A stretch of DNA of 64,000 nucleotides from positions 21,753,002 through 21,817,001 of the forward strand of contig NC_045148.1 in assembly GCF_008831285.2 (NCBI RefSeq), given 5' to 3'. The position numbers and the translations under genes were made by a program. Positions 1 to 10,670 of the stretch are shown here, piece after piece. The number at the start of each line of letters is the position of its first letter. Within the stretch, counting starts at the first letter, position 1. The DNA comes from Nymphaea colorata. Taxonomy: Eukaryota > Streptophyta > Magnoliopsida > Nymphaeales > Nymphaeaceae. The notes beneath the pieces were generated by a model. It ran no database searches. It was not told where the DNA came from and saw nothing but the letters and a program-made list of their open reading frames with translations.

Positions 1-59
1 TCAACTGTATGAGTAATTTTAAAATTTCCTCCCATTGCGAAGCCAATATATACTCATAT

Positions 60-675
60 GACAAGTCGGTGTAGAGTTAATCATGTGGTGGTTTCTTCTC
101 AAGAGGCTGCGGCAAAGAAAGATGGGTGGAAGTAAATGATGGTTATCATTATGTCAGGAGAGCTAAGAAGTGGCCCGGAGGGAATAAGAAAAAAAATGAG
201 GAGTTAATAAAGGAGAAACCCAGATCAAAAGCAGAACCATAATTTGGGGATAACAAGTTTCGGTGTCTCCGTGGGCAGATGGAAGTCGAAAAGGAACATT
301 AGACCCAGAAAGATTGGAATGAATTGATTTACAGGAGACCAGCAATTGCAGAGTAACTTGAAGTGCAACCAGCTGGTGGGTAACGAGAAGATGGAGCAGG
401 AGATGGAGAAACAATTGATAACAAAAAGAATCAAAGGGGAGAACCGTGAGTCCTCATCAGGTTTGATTGTTTCTCCTCCATTAAAAAATAAATTTCAGGA
501 TTCTTGCTGTTTGGATGGAATGAAAACTAGCAAACAAATGACTGGTTTGGAGTGTGAGGTTATGGTGGATGAGTCACCACCAGGTTTGTCCAGGAGAGAA
601 AATGGAAGAACAGCTGGTAAGAAAGGGAAGGCGATTGATGATGCTTGCACATGGGGGAACATGAGTCCAGAGTAA
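60..675 (+). other. Unidentified coding-like fragment, perhaps retroelement ORF1 debris
   Basis: A stretch with fairly open reading on the plus strand, including a 109-codon frame at 346-675 rich in Lys, Glu and Ser. An upstream frame around 130-230 reads as basic residues (RRAKKWPGGNKKK) before a stop. The mixture of basic, low-complexity sequence recalls the linker of plant L1-type ORF1 proteins, but I see no zinc knuckle or RNA-binding core, so this is only a guess. No promoter or polyadenylation signal was recognised. It ends where a CACTA-like terminus begins at 682. Confidence 0.2.
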
Positions 676-681
676 TGTGTC

Positions 682-950
682 CACTACACCAAATATATCC
701 TATGAAGGCACTTTATTACGGACACATCCAACACTATGTGTCCGGTTTGGCCCTTCATTACGAACAACCACAACGCCTTTCCAGTACAAACAATAACGAC
801 TCTCGGTCCACCCAATGGAAGCATTTATTGGAAGTGATTTCTCGCCCCAATCCAGCCGATTCTGACTGATTCCAGTAACGTCGATCACCTGATCGGTGGT
901 ATTGGACATAGCTGAGTTCTAAATGTCCAATAAGCCCATGCACTAAATGC
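682..950. mobile_element. CACTA-like terminus with subterminal hairpin
   Basis: Bases 682-694 read CACTACACCAAAT, which matches the usual plant CACTA (En/Spm) terminal motif. A perfect 8-bp stem follows at 720-727 and 736-743 (GGACACAT / ATGTGTCC) with an 8-base loop. Motifs of the type TGTCC or GGACA recur up to about 930, as in subterminal repeats. The far end is unclear: near 950 the sequence reads AAATGCAGTG, a poor match to the expected inverted terminus. No transposase is present. Non-autonomous or truncated. Confidence 0.35.
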
Positions 951-989
951 AGTGTACTCAATTAAGAAACAAAAAAAGGATAGAGTAGA

Positions 990-1340
990 AAACCTGGCAA
1001 AAAGAGCACATGATATTGGAAATATGTTGTTACGATAAGGGCTTCTAAGAACATAATTGTTGATTTATCTTCCGTGCCAAGCAAGGCGGTGATGTAGAAA
1101 TAAGAAGTTCTACCAATTAGAAAAGGTCCCATTGGCACTGAGTGTGGAAATAACAAATGATATCACTTTCTTTTAAAGAGCAGTAGACTTGAGTCTTCCA
1201 ACAATTTAAATTAAACAAAAAATGAAGGCGAAATTTCTTGGAAGAAGAGAATCTACTAAAGAACGTTGCTAATTGTTCATGATCATAAGATTGCTTGGCA
1301 CCGATAGTAGTATGTAGAATCAATTTATATCAACATTTCC
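990..1340 (+). repeat. Relic of the RLK 5' leader region, copy 1
   Basis: Two blocks recur elsewhere. Block a (about 992-1135, containing GGCAAAAAGAGCACATGATA) recurs at about 1835-1980 and 4575-4684. Block b (about 1180-1340, containing CAGTAGACTTGAGTCTTCCA) recurs at about 2897-3085. Block b, with its 'ggaag..gaatct' motif, also resembles the leader just before the start codons of RLK-A (12160-12250) and RLK-B (28280-28370). I infer a dead copy of the RLK 5' flank without its coding part. Confidence 0.45.
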
Positions 1341-1344
1341 TGTC

Positions 1345-1500
1345 CTATCTGAATTTGAATCTGATCAGATATTTATGTATATATGAATCTGATTGAATGT
1401 CCTTTTTTAAATCTGAATATGATCCAATTTCTTAATTAAATATTGTTTTTTTCTCATCTGTTTTTTTTTAACAGTTTGGGTGGATATCTGATTTAAATTG
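1345..1500. mobile_element. Fragment of hAT-like MITE family 1
   Basis: Carries the recurring words of the family ('gaatctgat', 'gatccaatttcttaatt', 'ggatatctgattt') in the order seen in the right half of the complete copies at 4105-4519 and 9006-9394. Neither terminus is preserved. The next 330 bases (1500-1830) are AT-rich and hold nothing I recognise. Confidence 0.45.
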
Positions 1501-1834
1501 GAAGATACCCTTGAAAATTAGTAAAAAAAAAAAAGTTACCCCTCACATGGTATGAATTTAGAGGGAGCAAAATGCCTCATTGGGAGTGCAGGGCAAAGCC
1601 AATATTGGGCAATTAATGTACACTTACCAGTTGGCAATTAAAAAAACAAATCAATTTGGCTTGTGTAAAAAATTTCTAATAACAAATGGCCTATGTGATT
1701 TATATGCAAATAAAAAAAATTAAAATTTAATTTTTTGGAAAAAGGAATTGAGGAATATAAAAACTAATTAAGAATAGAAAACTCGTCCACTGTACCCAAC
1801 TTTGATGGGGCAATTTCAAAAGAAAAATGGAGTC

Positions 1835-1985
1835 AAAATGTGGCAAAAAGAGAACAAGATATTGAAATTGTATAAGTTGTTACGGTGAGGGCTGCTAAGA
1901 AAGAGACTTGTTGATGTAGTCTTCTGTGCCAAGGCGCTGTTGTAGAAATATGAAGAGCTACAAATAGAAAAAGTCCATTGATGTG
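1835..1985 (+). repeat. Block a of the RLK 5' leader relic, copy 2
   Basis: Similar to about 992-1135 and 4575-4684: the order 'gttgttacgg..agggctgctaagaaa..cttgttgatgtag..gtgccaa' is kept with substitutions and small gaps. Non-coding. 1985-2175 holds nothing recognised. Confidence 0.4.
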
Positions 1986-2174
1986 ATCTTAAAGTGAATT
2001 GTCTTCACGTTCCACTTGACATTGACATTATTTAGGTTTGAGTCGCTAAGTCTTGCCCCATTGACCACGCAAATGTCCGGTGCATAGTTCTTCCAGGTGC
2101 CATCCGGCCAAACATCATTCTTTGGGGTGCCAACTGTTGGCTTGTCGGCTGTCTATATGGCTGTGTGGGAGTGG

Positions 2175-2578
2175 GTTAAGTGGGGTCAAGCTCAATCCTT
2201 TTCTTGACTTTCAAGTCAAGTTTCACTGTAGTCTCCATGACTCATGAGTCGTCATTTACCACTCAAGTTTATGGCTGCACGAGTCAAGCCAGCTTAAAAA
2301 CCACTCATAAACTTGAGCTCGAGTTCAAGTGTATAATAGAAATGTTAAAGCAGTTGAGTTTGAGTTGTAAGAACTCTAGATAGCTCAACTATAAACGAAC
2401 GAGTTAAAAAAAAAGGAAACATGCTTCACATAAACGAGTTAAATGAGTTGAGTTTGAGCTCAATGTTGTATTGTCGAGTCCGGCTCAAGCTTGTTTTATT
2501 GAGCTTAACTTGAGTTTTCTGAGTCCACTCAAGCTTGAGCTGGCTCAACTCGAGCTCATCTCCTCATGTGCAACCCTA
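2175..2578. mobile_element. MITE family 2 (GAGCTCGAGCTTG type), right end intact
   Basis: Dense in 'gagctcgag', 'caagcttgagct' and 'gagttgag' words. It ends at 2578 with CTCATGTGCAACCCTA, whose reverse complement, TAGGGTTGCACATGAG, matches the left end at 50096 (TAGGGCTGCACATGCG). The left end of this copy is not recognisable. The terminal TAGGG is typical of hAT-type MITEs. 2580-2880 is AT-rich with nothing recognised. Confidence 0.5.
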
Positions 2579-2884
2579 TTCAAGACCCTGGTCAATTTAA
2601 AAACCATTCACCAGCGTTCATAGTGGTGAAGCTAAGATTTTTTAGGTTCAAAATTTACTTTAATATTTTAAAAAATGTTTCATAAATTTCTCATCATTAT
2701 TGTTTATCAGATCATCAAATCATTTTTTTAGATAATAACATTTATTTTTTGAAACTCCGGCTGATCCATTTCTGCCTATTTATTGTTTTTCTTATTTAAA
2801 AAATTAATCAGAAAAATTTTTAAAAAATTAAAAAATATAATTTTTTTAACCTAGGGTAATCTCAGTGTAATATTATTGACAACC

Positions 2885-3365
2885 TTTGCGATTGATTGAG
2901 GGGGCAGTAGACTTGACTCTTCGAACAAATTGAATTAAACAAAAGAAGGCGAATTTTTTCTGGAAGGGAATCTGTAAAAGGACTTTAATTGATAGTTGTT
3001 CATGGTGATAACATTGCCAAGCACCCCGGTTAAATGCTAGTAGTATGTAGAATCGATGTACATCAACCATTTCCTATCCTGTTTAGAACCAATAGACGTT
3101 CAAGGCAGCTACCCGTCATAGTCTGATTGGGACATTGTAAAGATCAGCCAGAGTGGATGATTCTTTGGTATATTTATCTTATTTTTTTCTAAAAAATTTA
3201 CCATATTTTCTTTTTTTTCACACCCACTGTATTATATGATGGAAAAACCTTTCCATTTAAAAAGTGGAAACTGTATCTGCAAATTTGATTTGTCATTGAA
3301 TAGGGTTGGGAAGTAGTAAAGGGAAATGAGACTTAAGGGCTATGAAGAAAATTTCTCATTGATGT
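2885..3365 (+). repeat. Relic of the RLK 5' leader and upstream region
   Basis: 2897-3085 matches block b at 1180-1340. 3225-3365 matches the sequence upstream of RLK-A (about 11890-12065) and RLK-B (about 28020-28195), including 'attatatgat.gaaaaacct..ccatttaaaa' and 'gaatag.gttg.gaagt.gtaaagg'. It is a second dead copy of the RLK upstream region. The coding part is missing and duplicated DNA starts directly after it. Confidence 0.5.
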
Positions 3366-3875
3366 GACAACAGTCAGTCCTGGAGTGTTTGTTTACACTG
3401 GATGTTCTAAAAACAAAATTTAAACTTAGTCGTGTGTTTGTTTGCGACAATGTACTTCTGTGACAACATATTGTATTTTCGGAACTCCAACCATTTTGGT
3501 GTTTGATTGCACCCTCAAATGCTGGATACAAAGTGTCTCAAAGGTGCATTTTGGAACCATTCATCCATGAAAGCTATAATAGACTACAAAATGTGATCAG
3601 ATTTGAGCTTTCACTACATGTCCTAAAAATTGACCTGCCAAATTCTGCATATATTAAAGACATTCTTAATGACTTCCGTTAAATCTTCGTTCCTTTCTTC
3701 GACTGTTTAAATTCACATGCTTTGACCAAGGTTGATCGGTTTATTACTAAGCCAATTAATAAGTGAAACAGGATTTGTCAAAAAGAACTAGCATTTCTCC
3801 TGTTAACAGCCTCTGCCAGGAGTTCATTTTATTTTTCTAATATTTATGATCTGCTTTTTTTTTTACATGCGTAAT

Positions 3876-3881
<6 letters not shown>

Positions 3882-3911
<30 letters not shown>

Positions 3912-4008
3912 CACACACACACATACATGCATAGATATATATATCTGATAAGAGTTTTTAAATTTTGATTGTCCAGTAGGGATTAATCTCTCTCTCTCTC
4001 TCTCTCTA
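3882..4008. repeat. (CT)n and (AC/AT)n microsatellites
   Basis: A (CT)n run at about 3882-3908 is followed by an AC run and then TA. A second (CT)n run lies at about 3989-4008. The long minus-strand open frame over this interval is a run of Arg-Glu repeats caused by the microsatellite and is not a gene. Confidence 0.9.
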
Positions 4009-4104
4009 TTGCATGACACTTGCAGGCCAGTAGGGATTAATTTGAGCGGTCTGTATCTTTTGTTATTTATTGTCTTTCTGGAGTTCTGAAATTGGAGTTG
4101 GGAG

Positions 4105-4519
4105 TATGGATGTTAATGGATCAGATTCAAATAGGATACATCCTGAATTACATTTGTTTTTTCGGATTTTCACATATCCATATTCAAATTCTGATTCGAA
4201 TACAAACAATGAATAAAAAATCCAATATCACAATCTGAATTTGGACATTGAATCAAATCTGGCTGATCTTCAAAATGTAGGAGCATTTGAATACAAGATT
4301 TTATTTAAAATTAAATCCGATCTGGATTTCAATCTCAATCCGAATCCAGTTGGATATATATGTACATCCAAATCCAAATCATAATCCAGTCAGATGTTGT
4401 TTCTTAAACCCGAATCCGATCCAATTTCTTAATTGGATGTTAAATTTTTTCCATATTTGATATTTTTTGAATTGGTTTGATTGGATATCCAATTAAAATC
4501 AGATATGTTGACAACCCTA
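4105..4519. mobile_element. hAT-like MITE family 1, complete copy
   Basis: Starts TATGGATGTTAATGGATC and ends GATATGTTGACAACCCTA, whose reverse complement is TAGGGTTGTCAACATATC, so the ends are imperfect inverted repeats of the type TAGGGATGTCAA. Flanks are gttgggag (4097-4104) and tttgggag (4521-4528), a 7-of-8 match as expected for an 8-bp hAT target duplication. The interior is non-coding, made of repeated 'aatccgaat' and 'gaatctgat' words. The same insertion is present at 9006-9394, so it predates segmental duplication S. Confidence 0.75.
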
Positions 4520-4571
4520 ATTTGGGAGGAATTGACTCTAAAGTTCTCATTGTTGGATTTTCACACGATAG

Positions 4572-4684
4572 AGTAGAAACCTGGCAAAAAGGGCACATGA
4601 TATTGGAAATATGTTGTTATGGTAAGGGCTGCTAAAAAAAATACTTGTTGATGTAATATTCCGTGCCAAGCAAGGTGGTGATGT
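4572..4684 (+). repeat. Block a of the RLK 5' leader relic, copy 3
   Basis: Similar to about 992-1135, with shared 'gaaacctggcaaaaag.gcaca' and 'ccgtgccaagcaagg.ggtgatgt'. It abuts RLK-0 directly, so the leader-like block is joined to the middle of a kinase domain. The N-terminal LRR region has been lost between them. Confidence 0.45.
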
Positions 4685-5878
4685 GGAGTGCAGATTTCAA
4701 GGCTTTAGTTCTCCAATACATGCTCCTTGGGAGACTAGAAGTCTGTCTACATTCACGTGGCCATCACTTGAATCTCTTCCAAAGATTGGATATCATGATT
4801 GATGTTGCTTGTGCTCTAGAATATCCTCGCCATGGTTGCTAGGAGACTATGTTCATTGTGATCTAAAGCCAAGTAATGTGCTTCTAGATGAGAACATGAC
4901 AGCACATGTTGGTGGCTTTGGCATTGCAAAGATGCTGGTTGGTTACAAATCTTTAACTCTTACATGCACCCTTGGAACCACCGGATACATTGCGCCAGGT
5001 ACCAACTCTTTGTCCTATCATAATTTCTATGCTTGAACTGCTTCTTAGACAACTTGGTTCTGCTTACCATAGAGAGGAAGTTCTATCAACATCCATAATT
5101 TCCAAATATCAAGCTTTAATTTTAGATTACCAACCCGTTGGCAACTGATTACTTGGATTTTGTTATGAAAAAAAGAAAAATCAGATTAATAAGTGAAATT
5201 AATGGGGATGATGACTATGCAATTTTGCATTTGAATATGAGTCTGAATCCAAATAAGATGGTGAACATTAAACCTAATTCACACATACACTTTTGCCAGC
5301 AAGTTTCCCTTTTGAGTATGTTTCTTTCTTTAGTAAAATTTCACTTCCTCCTTATAAATGCATGGAAACAAAAAATAGAGTTTCATGTACACCACAAATC
5401 AAAATGAAATAATTAGTCCTAATTTTTTGCTCTGCTTTCTTTATTTTTGAAACCATCTCATTAATGAAAATGTGCATTACCTACTAATGTTGCCATGATC
5501 ATGTCTGACCTTGTTGAGTGGATGAATTAGAATTCAGGGCCGTTGGAAAGGCGTCGACCAAAGCCTACCGATGAACGTTTCAATGGGGAGTTTACTTTGA
5601 GGCAGTGGGTGGCTGAAGCGTTTCCGCTTGCAATTTCTGATGTCATCGATGATCATCTTCTGAAGCAAAATAACTGTGAAACGAATTCAGATCATGTTGC
5701 CAAATGCCATCTTCTGAAGCAAAATAACAGCGAAACTGTTCTAAATGAGCTGCTTGTCATGATCATGGAGACGGGGTTGTCATGTTCAAGGAAAGCACCA
5801 ATTGAGAGAATGGACATGAAGGGGGTGGTCGCTAGGCTTAAAACAATACGACGGAAGGCTTCCCCTTTGGAAGAATGA
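4685..5878 (+). pseudogene. RLK-0: LRR receptor kinase fragment (C-terminal kinase, two exons)
   Basis: A relic of the same LRR-XII (EFR-like) receptor kinase family as RLK-A, B and C. Such proteins are plasma-membrane pattern receptors with an intracellular Ser/Thr kinase. Exon 1 remains only from kinase subdomain V (ALVLQYMLLG, about 4696) to the splice donor after 4998 (GT at 4999). Exon 2 runs from 5531, after an AG acceptor, to the stop at 5876-5878. The catalytic loop reads HCDLKPSN (Cys before Asp, a non-RD kinase), but the metal-binding DFG motif reads GFG (GGFGIAK), which should abolish catalysis. Around 4835-4850 the frame shifts. In exon 2 about 54 bases are missing in frame between STK and PTDE, removing subdomain IX ([11 protein letters not shown]). 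The breakpoint shows AAAG microhomology. Downstream VAEAFPLAISDVID is well kept. The intron is short, about 530 bases. Confidence 0.85.
5654..5736 (+). repeat. 54-bp tandem duplication inside RLK-0 exon 2
   Basis: CATCTTCTGAAGCAAAATAA occurs at 5654 and again at 5708, each followed by (c/t)(t/a)g(t/c)gaaac. The reading frame is kept, so HLLKQNN is encoded twice. RLK-A, B and C have only one HLL(K/N/R)E segment here, so the duplication is private to RLK-0. Confidence 0.8.
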
Positions 5879-7400
5879 CAAACATAAACCAATCCTTTAC
5901 ATTTATTTGGAAAACAAGGGGTCTGCTTTTGCTTCTGACTTATTGCGTTTCCCAACACAATGTTTACGACTACGATTTGGACAAGTCACACAGCTTGGAG
6001 CTGAGCCTGTCAACCTCAGGTTTAAGTGATTAAAACGAGTAATTATTCCATTCCTCAAAGCCACAAGCCCCAGATTACCATGTGATTGGAACAATTTCTA
6101 GCTCTCTTTGAAAACTGGCACCTCAAATTGTTCGGCACATTTTGATGGGGAGCTCTTGTCTTACGAAACTTTCCCACAACAAATTTGAACTCTGGCTCTT
6201 CTCAGGTAATTTGCAAGTAAAACAGCAAATGTTCTTCCACTAGTTGTTACAAAAACAAACCGGTTGGGTCTGTATCTCCTATTCTAATTTGAAAACAAAT
6301 TCAGATCCGACATTCATATGTATATGTATAAATTGGGATCCTTCTTTGATCCCACTTGAATATTGGATCCGCATTCTTATTCAGTTATGAAATTGCATGA
6401 CCAATCTAAATCAGTCTGCTCCAAAATCAGGTGATGAAGTGGCAGGTGCGCTTAGTCAATACATTGACATGCCTAATCAAAGTGGATTTGCAAAACCAAA
6501 CACATGCAAAGAACCTGATACTAAGAGCTTACGACGTATGTAAGTTCAACAAAGGGATTTGGGTCAAAGTCCAACCGGATCGAGTCCGGTCTCCAGAATG
6601 GAGAATTCCTAGTACCACCAGGAAGCATCTCACATCTCACAAAAATGCACACAGTTATTCTATGATAAACTAAATGATATATAAAATCATTACCCACTAA
6701 AAGCACATTTATGCTTGCCTATGTTTTCGTGCCTAACAATTCTAGAATTAACAAAAAAAAAAAAAAAAGAAACAGGCGCCCAAAGAATGTGCCTGCATCA
6801 AACGGCTGCCCAACTTTTTAAACACTTTTGGAGGTAAACAAATCTCAAACAACCACATTCTCAACAAATTTATTAAAATAATAGCAAAAAGGAATAAAGT
6901 GACTTTTTTGAAGAACTTTTTTAATGTAACAAAAAAAAGAAAAAAAGAAAGGGATAGCGTTGCCAGCCATCTGCCGTCACAGAAGGCTTCCACTTTTGAA
7001 TAATGACAAAAATAAACAAATTTTTTTAATTTTTCTAAAATAAGTAGGATTGTTTAAATACTTTTGCTTCCGGCTCATTTCTTTTCCCAATGTCTTCTCA
7101 GAAAAACTTTCTTTGTTTCATAACAAAATAAACCCCTGAGACCAATGACGCCATCCCATCTCTTGGGCATCATTGTGCTGCTTTTGAATCTGCTAAGAAG
7201 AACTCTTATAGCAAAACCAAAAGACCACCACCCAAATATGGAACCATTTCTCAATGTCCACAAGCTCCAGCATGCTGCTACGTTATGCAATTTTGGGTGT
7301 ACTCTTGGAGAAGCTGAAGTAATATTTTGCAACCTTCTCATTAAGAACATCATGAACAGTCATCGACGGACCAAAATACAAAAAATAAAAATGTAAAATA
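5879..7400. other. RLK-0 3' flank and a degraded second copy of it
   Basis: 5855-6090 and 6978-7275 look related. Both start 'c.gaaggcttcc.ctttgga..aatgacaaa.ataaac', both contain 'gctt.tgcttc.g.ct.att.c.tttcccaa', and both have 'ccacaagc.ccag'. The second is a decayed direct repeat of the kinase 3' end and downstream DNA. Between them (6100-6978) I see short MITE-like 'ggatcc..attc' words near 6300-6380, a poly-A run at 6752-6768, and no convincing gene. Confidence 0.35.
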
Positions 7401-7424
7401 TTAGAAAAGTGAGAAAATCTGCAA

Positions 7425-7740
7425 GGATGGATGGCAATGGATCCGATTCAAATAAAATATATTCTTGACTGTTACACTCAGATTCAAGTTTAGATACGAA
7501 TTAAAACAAATTATATCCAAATTTGAATCCAAAATCAGATTCCACAATCTGAATCTGATTTTTTTCCTCATCCAAAACTGAATCCAAAGACGGATTTGAT
7601 AATTTGAATCTGATCTAAATCCATCTTTTTCATCCTAATCTGAATCTGAAATCAGATGTCACAATCAGAATCCAACCCGAATCCTATTTTTATATTCATG
7701 TATGAATTTGAATCTGAATCCATATTTTGAACTGAATCTG
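7425..7740. mobile_element. Fragment of hAT-like MITE family 1
   Basis: Begins near 7427 with GGATGGCAATGGATCCGATTC, like the left end of the family, and is filled with 'gaatctgaat' words to about 7740. The right terminus is missing; the element runs into segmental duplication S copy 2. Confidence 0.5.
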
Positions 7741-8149
7741 GCTGGGGACAAATCCATTTGTGTGTGTCAAGTGGATAGAACTGTAAAGCGAGTCGGTTCT
7801 TGGAGTGTTTGTTTACACCGGATGTTCGAAAAACAAAATTTAGACTTGGTCGCCTGTTTGTTTGGGGAGATGCAATTGTTTTTTCTGAACTTCATCCATT
7901 CCATTTATTATTTGTTTGGGTGGGATTGGGTGTCTATAGCACCCTATCTAGGACAAGGTATTAGTGTACTAAGAACTTTTGTCCGATCCATATTGGTATG
8001 TGAAACATTGGATAAAACGGAAAAAAATAAGAGAGTTGAGTGTCACAGATTTGGACAAAAGTGTGTCAATGGTGCATTTTGGGACCCTTCATCCATGAAA
8101 GCTATAATAGACTACCAAATTAAAGAAAAGACTTCCAATTGGACTCTGA

Positions 8150-8450
8150 TCCAGTGGCAGAGTGATGTTGTAGCTGGTGTGGGCACCCCGATCCGGCCCG
8201 TTAATTCTTAAAAAAATATTTTTAAATTATTTTCTAATTTAATAATATGTATTTTATTATTAAAAATATATTTTATATTATAAAAAATATTTTATAATTA
8301 AAAAAATATTTTTTCATTATCAAACAGTCTGGGCAGGGTCGAGCCCGAACCTGGGTTTCGGCTATCGGGCCAGGCCTGGGCCCGTTGGGCCAACCCGGAC
8401 CAGGTTTTACTGAGCCGAGCTTGCCTAATGCCCAACCATAGTCTTAGCTC
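8150..8450. mobile_element. Composite hAT-like MITE insertion (CAGTGGCAGAG and GGGCCGG types)
   Basis: 8153 onward reads CAGTGGCAGAGTG..GCTGGTGTGGGCACC, like the left end of the element at 56774. It passes directly into sequence ending GGGCCAACCCGGACC...TGCCCAACCATAG near 8442, the style of the family at 32202-32480. The middle is almost pure A/T. It is absent from the matching position of segmental duplication S copy 1, so it inserted after the duplication. Confidence 0.4.
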
Positions 8451-8780
8451 TTCTTATCACTTTCGAAAGTACTTATATTACTTGCAGCAGTGAAATATTT
8501 TTTCCATAGTGAAATAAAATGTGATCAGATTGGAGCTTTCAATCGTCAAATTTCAAGGTCATGTATATTTTGCATCGTCCAGACTCTATCAAATTTTTGT
8601 TCCTTTGTTCAACTGTTTAAATTTACATGCTTTGACAAAGGTTGATCGGTTGATTACTAAGCCAAATAAGAAGTGAAACAAGATTTATCAAAAAGAACTT
8701 GCATTTCTACTGTCAACAGCCTTTGCGAGGAGTTCATCAAAAATTTATAATCTGCTATTTTTTAAATACAAAATCTGCCC

Positions 8781-8824
<44 letters not shown>

Positions 8825-9005
8825 TGCACACGCATGTACATACACACATACATATATGATAGACTTTTTAATTTTGATTATGTACCAAAGTTTCTTATTA
8901 GCTATCTCTATTGTATGACACTTGCAGCCAGGAGGGAATAATTTGAGGGGTTTGTATCTTTTGTTATTTGTTGTCTTTCTGGAGTCCTGAGATTGGAGTT
9001 GGGAG

Positions 9006-9394
9006 TAGGGATGTTAGTGTATCAAATTCAAATAGGATGTATCTTGAACTATATATGTTTTTATGGATATTCACATATCCATATTCAAATTCTGATTTGA
9101 ATACAAACAATGGATCCAAAATCCAATATCACAATCTGAATTCGAATTTTGAATCAATTTTGGTTGATTTTCAAAATGTAAGAGCATTTGAAGATAACAT
9201 TTTTAAAATTAAATCCAATCCGAACCCAGTTGGATATATATGTACATCCAAATCCGAATCAGGATCTAGTCAAATGTCTTGATCCTGAATCCGATCCAAT
9301 TTCTTAATTGGATGTTATTTTTTTTCCATATCCGATATTTTTCGAACTGGTTTGGTTGGATATCTAATTAAAATCAGATATGTTGACAACCCTA
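9006..9394. mobile_element. hAT-like MITE family 1, complete copy
   Basis: Starts TAGGGATGTTAGTGTATC at 9006 and ends CAGATATGTTGACAACCCTA at 9394. Flanks are gttgggag and tttgagag, the same insertion as 4105-4519 seen in the other duplicate. Non-coding. 9490-10090 then holds nothing I recognise. Confidence 0.75.
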
Positions 9395-10670
9395 ATTTGA
9401 GAGGAATTGGCTCCATATGACCTTTCAGCTATGACTGACCTGTCCATTCAATGACAAATTCTAAAGTCCTCTTTGTTGGACTTTAACAGGTTATTTTTCA
9501 TTTTAATTCTCCATGCTTTCTAACTTGATTTTATTTAGCACTCAAAATAATACTATTTAATCATTTTTTTGGAACTATAATGGCTTGAGCAGCCTTTAGT
9601 CGGCCAAAGATATCAGAAATCATGAGAGCGGCCACTACATGAAAACCCCTTACCTCTGGCAGGGCTTTTTTTCACCACCAACAGAGCTGGGTGAAGGTGG
9701 GTACATCGTAACTTGCCTCCTTATTGCAACTTGCCTCTGCATATGCTTATGTCATTATCTCAATCATGGGTCTGTTTGGCAACAATAACAGTATGTAACT
9801 GTTCCATATATTTGTCCCAAATATTAGGCAGATTTATGTAATATTATGTTACAACATTCCCAAATCTGTCCTAAATCTTTTATATTATTGGTTTGGCCAG
9901 TTTACCAAACTGGCAGCATTGTCGACTCGATTCAAAAACAGGATTTACTAATTAAGATAGACTTGGTGCCCCTTTGCCCAAAAGGTTGATGATGGCGGTC
10001 AGCCATTCCTAACTAAAGAGCAGTGTACAGAGGTTCCATTATTGAAAGTGGTCAGGTTCAGACCTAAGGCTTATCTCAGATCCAGATATATCATGAAGAT
10101 CTTAAATGCCTGACGTATATAATGCTACGTTCTAAACGGATGAGGGGCCATGGGATTTTATCACTCAACAACTTCATTTATAATTGGCCTGTACTAAGGG
10201 CAGACAGTGGAGCAAGGCAGAAATGGTCTCATGAGCCAGAAGTTCAATCAATCTGTTCCCCTTGTATTCATTGACACAATTAACTACTTACAGAAGGCAG
10301 TGGAGCAATGTTCTATTGCATGCACGTCATCCCATAATCAGTTTGGTCATGCAATGGCAAGAAAACTCATTCTAATTATATATACATGTGCTCCTTAGGG
10401 GTACTTTGACCAGGTTTGTAAAACAATAGTTCTAGTGTTAGATGAACCTGTCTCAATCTTTGGGGCAAATTCATGGGACACTTACAAAGTGTCTCTCTAC
10501 CACCAAATGATCCATTTTAAGTCATGATACACATCAAGCTTTTATTGGTTCCTCAGGAATATATTATGTCTTTGATCTGTTGGAAAACCTAGTTTCCAAA
10601 GTTTTATGGTTGTGACCTTATCATGAAGCTACTCATCTTTCACCCCCACAAAAAAGTTTTACGTTGACGT

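Larger units (their letters stand above)
3366..4560 (+). repeat. Segmental duplication S, copy 1
   Basis: Direct duplicate of about 7786-9488. Shared landmarks in the same order: 'tggagtgtttgtttacac.ggatgttc' (3378 and 7801), 'catccatgaaagctataatagacta' (3564 and 8090), 'gcatttct.ctgt.aacagcct' (3791 and 8700), the 'tcttttgttatttgttgtctttctgga' stretch, and the MITE with the same insertion site. Copy 2 is longer because of material around 8150-8500. Confidence 0.75.
7786..9488 (+). repeat. Segmental duplication S, copy 2
   Basis: Direct duplicate of 3366-4560. It holds a 169-codon frame (7702-8211) that reads across the duplication and MITE fragments and has no recognisable domain; copy 1 lacks a matching frame, so it is most likely chance. 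Extra DNA at about 8150-8500 is absent from copy 1. A (TA)n run lies at 8785-8813. Confidence 0.75.

Noticed and set aside
162-434. Minus-strand leucine-rich frames that look membrane-like
   Set aside because: They are antisense to a lysine- and glutamate-rich plus-strand stretch and show no start context or signal; likely shadows.
3837-4019. Minus-strand frame rich in Arg-Glu repeats
   Set aside because: It is the translation of (CT)n microsatellites and has no other content.
7702-8211. 169-codon plus-strand frame
   Set aside because: It spans a MITE fragment and duplicated non-coding DNA; the other duplicate (3366 onward) has no matching frame and no domain is visible.
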